DNA from: Siccirubricoccus phaeus
GTDB lineage: Bacteria; Pseudomonadota; Alphaproteobacteria; Acetobacterales; Acetobacteraceae
Reading direction: 5' to 3'
DNA length: 64,000 bases
Assembly (NCBI RefSeq): GCF_008360935.1
Contig: NZ_SRXO01000030.1
Location: forward strand, 1-64,000
Shown: piece by piece, positions 27,411-35,079 of the stretch
Layout of the letters: every line of letters starts with the position of its first letter
How positions within the stretch are numbered: the first letter of the stretch is position 1
Position numbers and translations under genes: made by a program
The notes under the pieces: model-generated
What the model was told of the DNA's origin: nothing
The model's input: the letters and a program-made list of their open reading frames with translations, nothing else
Databases searched by the model: none

Positions 27411-27516
27411 TCCCCACGACGCCGCTGCGCGGCGCCGCGGGGGCCCGGGGCGCTGGTGGCCCGAGGCATCGCGCAGCTTGCCGCGGCAAAGCCGCGGCAG
27501 GACACCGGGCAGCGTC
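27411..27516 (-). repeat. Intergenic repeat family C, copy 1
   Basis: Reverse orientation copy of a repeat that has a CCGCGGCTTTGCCGCGG hairpin at one end and GGCGCCGCGCAGCGGCGTCGTGGGG at the other. It begins three bases after the RND pump stop. Other copies are at 38901, 44601, 49751 and 60521. Confidence 0.7.
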
Positions 27517-27549
27517 AGTCCCCGACAGAGTGATGTCAGAGGCCAAGAG

Positions 27550-27882
27550 ATGAAGATTCCCACCCTGCCCTTCACCGTCACCGACTGGTCCGGCGTGGCG
27601 GAGAGCCGCCACCGGGGCGAGACCGGGGAGGCGATCTGGCGGACGCTGAACATCGGCGAGGTGCGGGTGCGCCAGGTGGAATACACGCCCGGCTACCTGG
27701 CGGACCATTGGTGCGACCGCGGCCATATCCTCTACGTGCTGGAGGGGGAGCTGGAGACCGAGCTGCGCGATGGCCGCCGCTTCACCCTGCGCCCGGGGAT
27801 GAGCTACCAGGTCTCCGATTTCGGCGATGCGGCGCATCGGTCCTCCACGAAGATCGGGGCGAAGCTCTTCATCGTGGATTGA
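27550..27882 (+). CDS. Small cupin-fold protein (DHCW-motif type)
   Basis: A 110-residue single-domain beta-barrel protein. The stretch YLADHWCDRGHILYVLEGEL matches the small DHCW-motif cupin family in having D-H followed by W-C, then the GHxxYVLEGE strand pair and a GMSYQVSDFG turn; these histidines could hold a metal. Enzymatic or sensing role is unknown. The ATG at 27550 has GAGG seven bases upstream. It stands between the efflux genes and a broken toxin-antitoxin pair and shows no obvious functional link to either. Confidence 0.75.
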   Translation: MKIPTLPFTVTDWSGVAESRHRGETGEAIWRTLNIGEVRVRQVEYTPGYLADHWCDRGHILYVLEGELETELRDGRRFTLRPGMSYQVSDFGDAAHRSSTKIGAKLFIVD

Positions 27883-27915
27883 GCTTGACCCCGGGCGGGT
27901 GCCGAATTTCCGCGC

Positions 27916-28171
27916 ATGAGCGCGATCAGCCTGCCACCCTGAGCCTGAGCTGGAGGCCTGGCTCTCCCGCCGCGCCGCCGCCCATGGGGTGAACGTGGAG
28001 GAGGAAGCGGTGGCGATCCTCAGGGAGAAGCGGGCCCGGGAGGAGCCTTCGCCCCGCGACCCTGCGGCGGAGAAGGCGAGGTGGGAGGCGCTTTTCGCCA
28101 TGGCGATCAAGCCACCGCCCGGCGCTCCGAACTTGACCGACCTGCTGCGCGAGGACCGTGACAGCAGGTGA
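27916..28171 (+). pseudogene. VapB/FitA-like antitoxin, frameshifted by a 7-bp insertion
   Basis: The ATG at 27916 encodes MSAISLPP and then hits TGA. The DNA there reads CCCTGAG followed by CCTGAG; removing seven bases (27937-27943) restores MSAISLPPELEAWLSRRAAAHG, the ribbon-helix-helix start expected of FitA-type antitoxins, continuous with NVEEEAVAILREKRA and a C-terminal toxin-neutralising tail to the TGA at 28169. As it stands, only a GTG at 27989 could give a 60-residue product lacking the DNA-binding strand. The stop overlaps the toxin GTG. An assembly error cannot be excluded from sequence alone, but the duplication looks like slippage. Confidence 0.7.
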
Positions 28172-28707
28172 GTGCCCGCTCGGACGCCATCGTGGTGGAC
28201 GCCTCGGTGGCGCTGAAATGGCTGCGCGACGAGGAGGATGACGCCTGGGCCCGGGCCATGGTCGGAGGCGACCGGCCCCTGATCGCCCCTGCCCTGCTGC
28301 TGACGGAATGCTCGAACATCCTCTGGCGCCTGGCCCGGCGCGGCGAGATCGCCCGGGACGGCGCCTGCACCTGCTGGACCGATTGCTGGCGGTGCCGCTG
28401 ACCCTGATGCCGATAGATCCGACGCTAGAGCAGATCGCCGGAGGGCGGCATCGCCCGGAGGCGTGAATCTGCTCTACCATCCATAAGCTAGAGCGGTTTC
28501 GCGCTGCACAGTCAGCGTGAAACCGCTCTAAGCGAGGCGGTCCTCCGCCTCGCCACCCGCCTCGACCACCCGGTCTATGACTTCCTCTACCTCGCCCAGG
28601 CCCAGGGCGCCGCCCTCGCCACTGCGGATCGCCGTCTCGCCGCCGCCCTCGCCCGCACCGCCGCCCTGCCGGCCGCGCGCCTGCTCACTCCGCCGGCGCC
28701 CGCCTAA
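28168..28707 (+). pseudogene. VapC-like PIN-domain toxin, frameshifted and interrupted by an inserted element
   Basis: Starts at a GTG overlapping the antitoxin stop. The first 65 residues are a normal PIN domain start (VVDASVALKWL with the first catalytic Asp, LLTECSNILWRLARRGEIA with the Glu). Near 28362-28366 a one-base shift moves the frame, after which LHLLDRLLAVPLTLMPIDPTL continues. A TA-flanked 101-bp element then interrupts the gene at 28426-28530. Deleting the element and one TA restores PTL-SEAVLRLATRLDHPVYDFLYLA in frame, including the downstream catalytic acids, to TAA at 28705. The gene therefore carries two independent lesions and cannot make an active RNase. Confidence 0.85.
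28426..28530 (-). mobile_element. TA-flanked 101-bp two-hairpin element, copy 2, inserted in the toxin gene
   Basis: Core 28428-28528 with TA at both ends. It is the reverse complement of the copy at 87-191 with a single mismatch over 101 bp. Because the host reading frame rejoins exactly when the core and one TA are removed, the insertion event and the 2-bp TA target duplication can be read directly. Confidence 0.9.
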
Positions 28708-30133
28708 CCCCCGCCGGGACGTGGCCGCTCACATCCGCCCCGGCCTCCGGCGCCAGGCTCAGGAAGAAGGGCATAGAGGCCGCCACCACTGCGCCCGCCA
28801 CCAGGAAGGCCACGGCGAAATCCGGCACCCCGATCGCCGCCCGCCCGGCCAGATGCGCCGAAAGCTCCAGCGTCGTCGTTGCCAGCACCACGCCGAGCGC
28901 CGGCGAAAGCTGCTGCGCCGTGCCGGAAAAGCTGGTGGCCGCGGAAAGCCGCGCATTCGGCACATCCGCGAAGGCCAAAGTGTTCAGCGCGGTGAATTGC
29001 AGGGAGCGGAACAGCCCGCCCAGCGCCAGCAGGGCGAAGATCAGCGCCAGCGGCCAGCCGGGCGTGAACAGCGCCGCCACCGCCACCCCCGCCGCCGCCA
29101 GCAGCGCATTCCCCACCAGCACGGTGCGGAAGCCGAAGCGTCGCAGGATGGGCCGCGCCAGCGGCTTCATCGCCATGGCCCCCAGCGCCGTGGCGAAGCT
29201 CACCAGCCCGGCCTCGGAGGCGGTCTTGCCGAAGCCCACCTGCAGCAGCATCGGCACCAGGAAGGGCGTCGCCCCCGCCCCGCTGCGGAACAGGCTGCCC
29301 GCCAGGGTGGAGCGGTTGAAGGTGGGGATCCGCAGCAGGGAAAGGTCCAGCGCCGGCCGTGCCACCCGGCCGCAATGCCGCACCACCGCCCAGCCGAACC
29401 CCGCCCCCAGCAGCAGCGCCACCTCCGGCATGCCGCGCGGCAGCACGCCGCGGCCGAAGGTCTCGAGGCCGGTCATGAACAGCGCCAGGGCCAGCCCCAG
29501 CAGGGTCAGCCCCTTGAGGTCCGGCGGCCCGGGGTCGGAGGGCTCCAGCCGGGGGATCTTCCACGCCACCATCAGGATGCCGAGCAGCCCGATCGGCACG
29601 TTGATGAGGAAGACGGAGCGCCAGCCGAAGGCATCGGTCAGGAAGCCGCCCAGGGGGGGCCCGCTGACCGGGCCGATCATGGCCGGAATGGTCAGCCAGG
29701 CCATGGCGTTCAGCATCTGGTCCTTGCGCACCTGGCGCAGCAGCAGGAGGCGGGCGACCGGCACCATCATGGCGCCCCCCAGCCCCTGCAGCACCCGGGC
29801 GCCGATCATCTCCGGCACCCCCGTCGCCCGGCCGCACAGCACGGAGGCGATGGTGAAGACCGCGATCGCCGCCATGAAGACACGCTTCGCCCCGAAGCGG
29901 TCCGCCACCCAGCCGGAGACCGGGATGAACACCGTCAGCGCCACCAGGTAGGAGGTGATGGCGGTGCCGAGCCGGGCCGGCTCCACCCCCATCTCCCGCG
30001 CCATGGCGGGCAGCGCCGTCGTCACCGCCGCGCTGTCCAGGTTCTGCATGAAGAGCGCGCTGGCCACGATGGCGGCGATCAGCCGGTGGTCGGTCCTGAC
30101 GGGGGGTGGGGCAGGCGGCGAGGTCTCGCTCAT
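28685..30133 (-). CDS. MFS transporter, DHA2 (EmrB/QacA) family
   Basis: A 482-residue inner-membrane drug:proton antiporter with about 14 hydrophobic segments. TM1 carries LFMQNLDSAAVTTALPAMA, the DHA2 motif D1 with its buried Asp; the loop 2-3 motif A is GWVADRFGAKRVF; motif C-like GxxxGPxxGG appears as IGPVSGPPLGGFL. Substrate unknown. It overlaps the 3' end of the broken toxin gene on the opposite strand by 23 bp. It lies 10 bp after a quinone reductase gene on the same strand, so the two may be co-transcribed. Confidence 0.88.
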   Translation of the reverse strand: MSETSPPAPPPVRTDHRLIAAIVASALFMQNLDSAAVTTALPAMAREMGVEPARLGTAITSYLVALTVFIPVSGWVADRFGAKRVFMAAIAVFTIASVLCGRATGVPEMIGARVLQGLGGAMMVPVARLLLLRQVRKDQMLNAMAWLTIPAMIGPVSGPPLGGFLTDAFGWRSVFLINVPIGLLGILMVAWKIPRLEPSDPGPPDLKGLTLLGLALALFMTGLETFGRGVLPRGMPEVALLLGAGFGWAVVRHCGRVARPALDLSLLRIPTFNRSTLAGSLFRSGAGATPFLVPMLLQVGFGKTASEAGLVSFATALGAMAMKPLARPILRRFGFRTVLVGNALLAAAGVAVAALFTPGWPLALIFALLALGGLFRSLQFTALNTLAFADVPNARLSAATSFSGTAQQLSPALGVVLATTTLELSAHLAGRAAIGVPDFAVAFLVAGAVVAASMPFFLSLAPEAGADVSGHVPAGVRRAPAE

Positions 30134-30143
30134 GCCCCTCGTC

Positions 30144-31148
30144 CTAGACCTCCTGCGGTCGGACGACCACCCGGCCGGAGGCTCTCCGGCTCTTCACCTC
30201 CGCCATGGCTGCACGGAATTCATGCAGCGGAAAGCTGGCATGCAGCTCCGGCCGCAGGGCGCCGGCTGCCCACCATTCCGTGAGCTGCGCCCAGATGGCG
30301 CGCGCCCGGGGGGCATGAAGCTGCCGGTTGTCCCCCGGCGACCAGCCGCAATAGGTCCCCCAATTCAGCCCGGCCACGCCGATATTCTTCAGCAGCAGCA
30401 GGTTCACCGGCAGTTGCGGAATGCCGCCGGCGGCGAAGCCGATGGTCACCAGCGTGCCGCCATCGCCGAGGCAGCGCAGCGATTCGTCGAAGACCGGCCC
30501 GCCCAGCGTGTCCAGCACGGCGCCAACGCCGGCGCCGCCGGTGGCCTCCAGCACCGCCGCGCGGAAGGGCTCGGCGCTGTCCAGCACCAGGTCGGCGCCG
30601 CGGGAGAGTGGCACGCCGCGCTTCGCCGCGCCGCAGCGGGCGATGACGCGGAGGCCGAGGGCCCGGGCGATCTCCACCCCCGCCAGCCCGACGCCAGCGG
30701 CCGCCCCCTGCACCAGCACCCATTGCCCGGGCGCCAGCCGCGCCCGCCACAGCAGGGCGGCGGCGGCGGTGGGATAGCTGATGGGCATGGCCACGGCGGG
30801 TTCCAGCGGCAGCCCGTCCGGGATGGTGGTGACATGGATGGCATCCGCCACCACCTCCTCCGCCAGCCCGCCCCAATCCACCACGGCGAAGACCCGCGTG
30901 CCGGCGGGCAACGGGTCCGCCACATCCGGCGCGCTTTCCAGCACCGTGCCGGCCACCTCCGTGCCGGGGGTGAAGGGCAAGGGCGGCTTGCGCTGGTATT
31001 TGCCGGCGACGACGAGCTGGGTGGCGAAGGAGACGCCCGCCGCCTCCACCCGGATGCGCACGCCGCCGGGGCGCAAGGGCGGGGGTGGAATCTCCTTCAG
31101 CTCCAGCTCGTCGAATTCGCGCCAGCTTTCGCAGACCAGGGCGCGCAT
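30144..31148 (-). CDS. NADPH:quinone oxidoreductase, zinc-free MDR family
   Basis: A 334-residue medium-chain dehydrogenase/reductase. The GroES-like N-terminal half (VRIRVEAAGVSFATQLV, PFTPGTEVAGTV) is followed by the nucleotide-binding Rossmann motif VLVQGAAAGVGLAGVEIARALG. The catalytic and structural zinc cysteines of alcohol dehydrogenases are missing, as expected for quinone reductases. The ATG at 31148 matches the family start MRALVCE; a longer frame upstream covers repeat sequence. Probable role is reduction of quinones or enones; specific substrate unknown. Confidence 0.87.
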   Translation of the reverse strand: MRALVCESWREFDELELKEIPPPPLRPGGVRIRVEAAGVSFATQLVVAGKYQRKPPLPFTPGTEVAGTVLESAPDVADPLPAGTRVFAVVDWGGLAEEVVADAIHVTTIPDGLPLEPAVAMPISYPTAAAALLWRARLAPGQWVLVQGAAAGVGLAGVEIARALGLRVIARCGAAKRGVPLSRGADLVLDSAEPFRAAVLEATGGAGVGAVLDTLGGPVFDESLRCLGDGGTLVTIGFAAGGIPQLPVNLLLLKNIGVAGLNWGTYCGWSPGDNRQLHAPRARAIWAQLTEWWAAGALRPELHASFPLHEFRAAMAEVKSRRASGRVVVRPQEV

Positions 31149-31189
31149 GTCGGTGTGTCCTTTCCTGCTGCTCCTGCCGCCGGGTGTGG

Positions 31190-31245
31190 GGAGGCTCCCT
31201 CCCCCGCTCTGCGGGAGAGGGCCGGGGGTGGGGGTGTCTCTCCCC
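31190..31245 (+). repeat. Short copy of GC-rich repeat family F
   Basis: CCCTCCCCCGCTCTGCGGGAGAGGG followed by GGGGGTGGGGGTG, between the quinone reductase and Bug genes, related to the copies at 17119-17480 and 61255-61345. No other feature is seen in 31149-31385. Confidence 0.5.
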
Positions 31246-31385
31246 CCGCGAAAGCCGGGCATCCACCCCAACGCCGGCATTCCGTCCGACATCGAGGCAT
31301 CCGCCACCGAACGCCCCCCAACAACCAGGCACTCCACCCCACCCTAACCCTCCACGGCGAAGCGGGGGAGGGAACGGGCCCGGAC

Positions 31386-32387
31386 TTAATCCGCCCGAAT
31401 ATTCGCCTCCCGCACCAGCTTGCCGTAGCGCTCATACTCCGCCGTGGCGAAGGCGGCGAAACCTTCGGGCGGCTGCGCTACCGGCTCGGCACCCATCGAG
31501 GCGAGGCGCTCCGCCGCCTCGGGCTGCCGCACCCCCGCCGCCACCGCCTGCTGCACCCGCGCCAGGATCGAGGCCGGGGTCCGCGCCGGGGCCCACATGC
31601 CGTACCAGGTGGTGATGGCATAGCCCGGCACCCCGGCCTCGGCGACGGTCGGCAGCTCCGGGAAGCCGGCGATGCGCTGCTCCGTCGTCACCGCCAGCGC
31701 CTTCAGCCGGCCTTCCCGCACCAGGGCGGCGCTGCTCGCCAGGCTGTCGAACATCACCTGGACGTTGCCCGCCACCAGATCCGGCAGGGCCTGGCCGCTG
31801 CCGCGATAGGGCACATGCGCCAGATCGACGCCGGCCAGCAGCTTGAACATCTCCCCCGCCAGATGCGGCGCCCCGCCATTGGAGGAGGAGGCATAGGCAA
31901 GCTGCCCCGGCTTCGCCTTCGCCAGTGCCACCAGCTCCGCCACGCTCCGCACCGGCAGGTTGGGCGTCACCACCAGCACCAGCGGCACCGCGGCGATGCA
32001 GGTGATGGGGGCGAAATCCGCCACTGCATCGAAGGGCAGCCGCAGCATATGCGGCAGGATCACATGGGCGGAGGCATTGGCCAGCAGCGTGTGGCCGTCC
32101 GGTGCGGCGCGCGCCACCTGCTCCGCCCCGATGGCGCCGCCCGCCCCGGCCCGGTTCTCCGCCACCACCGGAAACGGCAGGGCGGCGGTCAGGCGCTGCG
32201 CCGCCACCCGCCCCAGCAGGTCGGTCGGCCCGCCCGGCGGGTAGGGGATGACCAGCCGGATCGGCCGGTTCGGCCATTCCGCCCCCGGCCCGGCCCCCGC
32301 CCCCGCCCCCTGGGTCAGCCCCCGCCCCGGGGCGAGCCCCGGCGCCGCCAGCAGCCCCGCCAGGGCCGCGCGTCGCGTCATCCGCAT
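31386..32387 (-). CDS. Tripartite tricarboxylate transporter (Bug family) substrate-binding protein
   Basis: A 333-residue periplasmic receptor. The N-terminus (MRMTRRAALAGLLAAPGLAP) is a twin-arginine-looking export signal, followed by an unusual Gly/Ala run (GAGAGAGPGAE). The family core is present: WPNRPIRLVIPYPPGGPTDL, the carboxylate-binding loop, then NRAGAGGAIGAEQVARAAPDG and LAHVPYRGSGQALPDLVAGN. The ATG at 32387 has GGAGG upstream. It is divergent from a CoA-transferase gene, 141 bp apart; a shared organic acid that is first imported and then CoA-activated is a reasonable guess. No TctA/TctB genes adjoin. Confidence 0.88.
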   Translation of the reverse strand: MRMTRRAALAGLLAAPGLAPGRGLTQGAGAGAGPGAEWPNRPIRLVIPYPPGGPTDLLGRVAAQRLTAALPFPVVAENRAGAGGAIGAEQVARAAPDGHTLLANASAHVILPHMLRLPFDAVADFAPITCIAAVPLVLVVTPNLPVRSVAELVALAKAKPGQLAYASSSNGGAPHLAGEMFKLLAGVDLAHVPYRGSGQALPDLVAGNVQVMFDSLASSAALVREGRLKALAVTTEQRIAGFPELPTVAEAGVPGYAITTWYGMWAPARTPASILARVQQAVAAGVRQPEAAERLASMGAEPVAQPPEGFAAFATAEYERYGKLVREANIRAD

Positions 32388-32528
32388 CCTGGGTCTTTCC
32401 TCCCGTCCGGTTCCGGGCAGGATAGGGCGGATCGCGCCAGGGCGGGAACGCCCCGCCGCGAGGCACGCGGCCGGGACCGGCCGGACCGCCCACAAGCCCA
32501 AGGCGGCAACATCATCGGGGGAAGCGGC

Positions 32529-33647
32529 ATGAAACCGTATCAGGGCCTGTTCGTGCTGGATGCCAGCCAGGGCATTGCCGGGCCATATTGCGCCACGCTG
32601 CTCGCCGCCTGCGGCGCCGATGTGGTGAAGATCGAGCCGCCCGCCGGCGACTGGTCCCGCGGCCTTGCCACGCGGGAGGGCAGCCAGAGCGTGATGCATG
32701 TCAGCTTCAACCGCGGCAAGCGCAGCGTGGTGCTGGATTTGCAGGCGGAGGCCGGCCGCGCCGCCCTGGCCCGGCTGGCGGCCAAGGCCGATGTGATGCT
32801 GGAAGCCTTCCGCCCCGGCGTCGCAAAACGCCTCGGCCTGGTGCCGGAGGCGGGGAAGCCGGATGTCGTCTTCCTCTCGATCTCCGGCTTCGGCCAGCAG
32901 GGGCCGGAGAGCGAACGCCCCTGCACGGATGGGGTGGCCCAGGCCTTCACCGGGCTGGTGTCGCTCAATGTCGGCGCCGACGGCATTCCGCACCGCACCG
33001 GCCCGCTCATGGCGGTGGACATGACGACGGGGCTTTCCGCCTGCGTCGCCGTGCAGGCGGCGCTGGCCGAGCAGGCGCGGGACCGCGCCGCCGGCGCCCC
33101 GCCGCGGCGCCGGGTGCTGGATGTCTCCCTGATGCAATCCGCCGCGGCGCTGATGGGGTTCAACATGGCGGAGGCGGGGCTGCTCGGCACGGTGCCGCCG
33201 GCGGCCAATGTCCCGGCCGGCACCTATCAGGGCAGCGACGGGCGCTGGTTCATGGTGGCCTTCCTGCGGGAGCCGGAATGGGTGACGTTTTGCGAGGTCG
33301 CCGGCCGGCCGGAGCTGGCGGCGGACCCGCGCTTCCAGGGCTTCCCCAGCCGGGCGCAGCACCGGGACGCGCTGGTGCCGACCCTGCGCGAGACCTTCGC
33401 GCAGCTTCCGGCGCCGCATTGGGTGGCGCGCTTCAAGGCCGCGCGGCTGCTCTGCGATCTGGTGAACACCCCGCTGGACTGGCTGGCGGATGCGCATGTG
33501 CGGGCGGTGGAGGCGGCGGTGCCGCTGGCGCAGCCCGGCCTGGGGACGCTGCCCTTCCCGAAGCTGCCGGGGCTCGGCCCCTGGAGCGTGCCGGCGCCCG
33601 CGCTGGGCGAACATACGGAGGAGGTGCTGCGGGAGGTGGGGTTGTGA
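32529..33647 (+). CDS. Class III (CaiB/BaiF-type) CoA-transferase
   Basis: A 372-residue enzyme that moves CoA between carboxylic acids through an aspartyl-CoA intermediate. Visible motifs: the start LFVLDASQGIAGPYCATLLA with ADVVKIEPP, NRGKRSVVLDL for CoA binding, and D164 in GPLMAVDMTTG as the catalytic Asp. The C-terminal part (VAFLREPEWVTFCEVAGRPELA) is standard for the family. Start ATG follows GGGGGAAG. Acyl donor and acceptor cannot be determined. Divergent partner is a Bug receptor; downstream is a carbamoylase-type amidase. Confidence 0.87.
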   Translation: MKPYQGLFVLDASQGIAGPYCATLLAACGADVVKIEPPAGDWSRGLATREGSQSVMHVSFNRGKRSVVLDLQAEAGRAALARLAAKADVMLEAFRPGVAKRLGLVPEAGKPDVVFLSISGFGQQGPESERPCTDGVAQAFTGLVSLNVGADGIPHRTGPLMAVDMTTGLSACVAVQAALAEQARDRAAGAPPRRRVLDVSLMQSAAALMGFNMAEAGLLGTVPPAANVPAGTYQGSDGRWFMVAFLREPEWVTFCEVAGRPELAADPRFQGFPSRAQHRDALVPTLRETFAQLPAPHWVARFKAARLLCDLVNTPLDWLADAHVRAVEAAVPLAQPGLGTLPFPKLPGLGPWSVPAPALGEHTEEVLREVGL

Positions 33648-33729
33648 GGCGGCGCGCCACGGCCCCCGCTTGCCGGAACCGTCCCCCCTGGGGGCATGAT
33701 GGCCCCGTCCGACTGACCAAGGCCCCGCC

Positions 33730-34989
33730 ATGACCCTCGCCGCTGCCGTCGCCGCCCAATTCCCCCTCGTGCAGCGCCTGCTGGATGGCGTGGCCGAGAT
33801 CGGCCGCGACCCGCCCGGCATCACCCGCGACGCCTACGGCCCCGGCGAGAACCGTGCCCAGTCCCTCATCGCCGAGGCCGGCGCCGCCCTCGGCCTCGCC
33901 GCCAGCACCGATGCCGGCGCCAACCTCACCCTGCGCTGGGCGGGCACCGACCCCGCGGCCAAGCCCATCCTCATCGGCTCGCATCTGGACAGCGTCGTCC
34001 AGGGCGGCAATTTCGACGGCGCGGCCGGAATCATCGCCGGCATCGGTGCCGTCGCCGCGCTGCAAAAGGCCGGCATCCGCCCCCGCGCGCCCATCGAGGT
34101 GCTGGCTTTGCGCTGCGAGGAGGCCGTCTGGTTCGGCCTCGGCCTCATCGGCTCCCGCTGCCTGCTCGCCCGCCTGCCGCCAGGCGCGCTGGAGCTGCCG
34201 CATGCCCGCACCGGCCGTACCCTGGCGCAGAGCATCGAGGCGTGCGGCGGCGATGCCGCCCCGCTCCGCGCCGGCCGCCCGCTGCGCGACCCCGCTGCGA
34301 TCGGCGCCTATCTGGAGGTGCATATCGAGCAGGCGCCGCAGCTCGTCGAGGCGCTGGCGCCGGTCGGCATCTGCCTCGCCAACCCCGGCAATGTGCGGCA
34401 CCCCTTCATCCGCATCACCGGCGCCGATGCGCATACCGGCCTGCCCCACCGCTTCCGCCGCGACGCCGCCCTGGCCGGCGCCGATCTGGCGCTGGAGCTG
34501 GAGAAGCTCTGGCTGAAGGAGGAGGCGGCGGGCCGGCCGATGGCCGTCACCATCGGCCGCTTCCACACGCCCTTCGGGCATCACAGCCTCACCATGGTCT
34601 CCGGCGGCTTCGAGATGTCGCTCGACCTCCGCGCCTACGATGCCGCGCATCTGGCGGCGCTGGAGCAGGAGCTGGGCGAGATCGCCCGCATGGTGGCGCA
34701 GCGCCGCGACGTGGATATCGTGCTGGGCGAGCGCAGCGCCGCCGCCCCCGGCCTGATGGACCGCGGCATCGTCGCCGGGCTGGAGGCGGCGGCGCGGCGC
34801 TGCGAGCTGGCGGCGCCGCGCCTCAACAGCCCCGGCAGCCACGACGCGAACAACTTCGCCGCGTCCGGCGTGCCCACCGGCATGCTGCTGGTGCGCAATC
34901 GCAATGGCAGCCACAACCCGGAGGAGGCGATGGAAACCGAGGATCTGCTGGCCGCCATCTGCGTGCTGGCCGAGTACCTCGCCGCCTGA
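33730..34989 (+). CDS. M20-family Zn-dependent hydantoinase/carbamoylase-type amidase
   Basis: A 419-residue dinuclear zinc amidohydrolase related to N-carbamoyl-L-amino-acid hydrolase, allantoate amidohydrolase and beta-ureidopropionase. Metal-site motifs are visible: GSHLDSV (His), GGNFDGAAG (bridging Asp), RCEEAVWF (catalytic Glu pair), GADAHTGLPHRFRRD in the lid/dimer domain and SHDANNFA near the C-terminus. Length is normal. With the hydantoinase genes at 40813-44492 and rutA at 9619 it suggests capacity for cyclic-amide and ureide nitrogen use, although these genes are not in one operon. Confidence 0.88.
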   Translation: MTLAAAVAAQFPLVQRLLDGVAEIGRDPPGITRDAYGPGENRAQSLIAEAGAALGLAASTDAGANLTLRWAGTDPAAKPILIGSHLDSVVQGGNFDGAAGIIAGIGAVAALQKAGIRPRAPIEVLALRCEEAVWFGLGLIGSRCLLARLPPGALELPHARTGRTLAQSIEACGGDAAPLRAGRPLRDPAAIGAYLEVHIEQAPQLVEALAPVGICLANPGNVRHPFIRITGADAHTGLPHRFRRDAALAGADLALELEKLWLKEEAAGRPMAVTIGRFHTPFGHHSLTMVSGGFEMSLDLRAYDAAHLAALEQELGEIARMVAQRRDVDIVLGERSAAAPGLMDRGIVAGLEAAARRCELAAPRLNSPGSHDANNFAASGVPTGMLLVRNRNGSHNPEEAMETEDLLAAICVLAEYLAA

Positions 34990-35079
34990 GGCTATTATGC
35001 GAGGCTATTATTCAGCGGCCTGCCCTCCCCTGCCTGCCCGGGCAGGCAAGCGGCAGGGCGGAAGCGGAGGAAGCCGACC

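Noticed and set aside
24292-28110. 1,272-residue open frame antisense to the RND pump
   Set aside because: High GC leaves few stops on the opposite strand. The peptide is His/Gly/Asp/Arg-rich with no domain, and the sense strand encodes an unmistakable RND permease.
27989-28171. Short stand-alone 60-residue gene starting at GTG
   Set aside because: It is the in-frame remnant of the frameshifted antitoxin rather than an independent gene.
30220-31332. Alternative 370-residue frame overlapping the quinone reductase
   Set aside because: It is Gly/Arg-rich shadow sequence; the frame ending at 30144 carries the complete MDR motifs.
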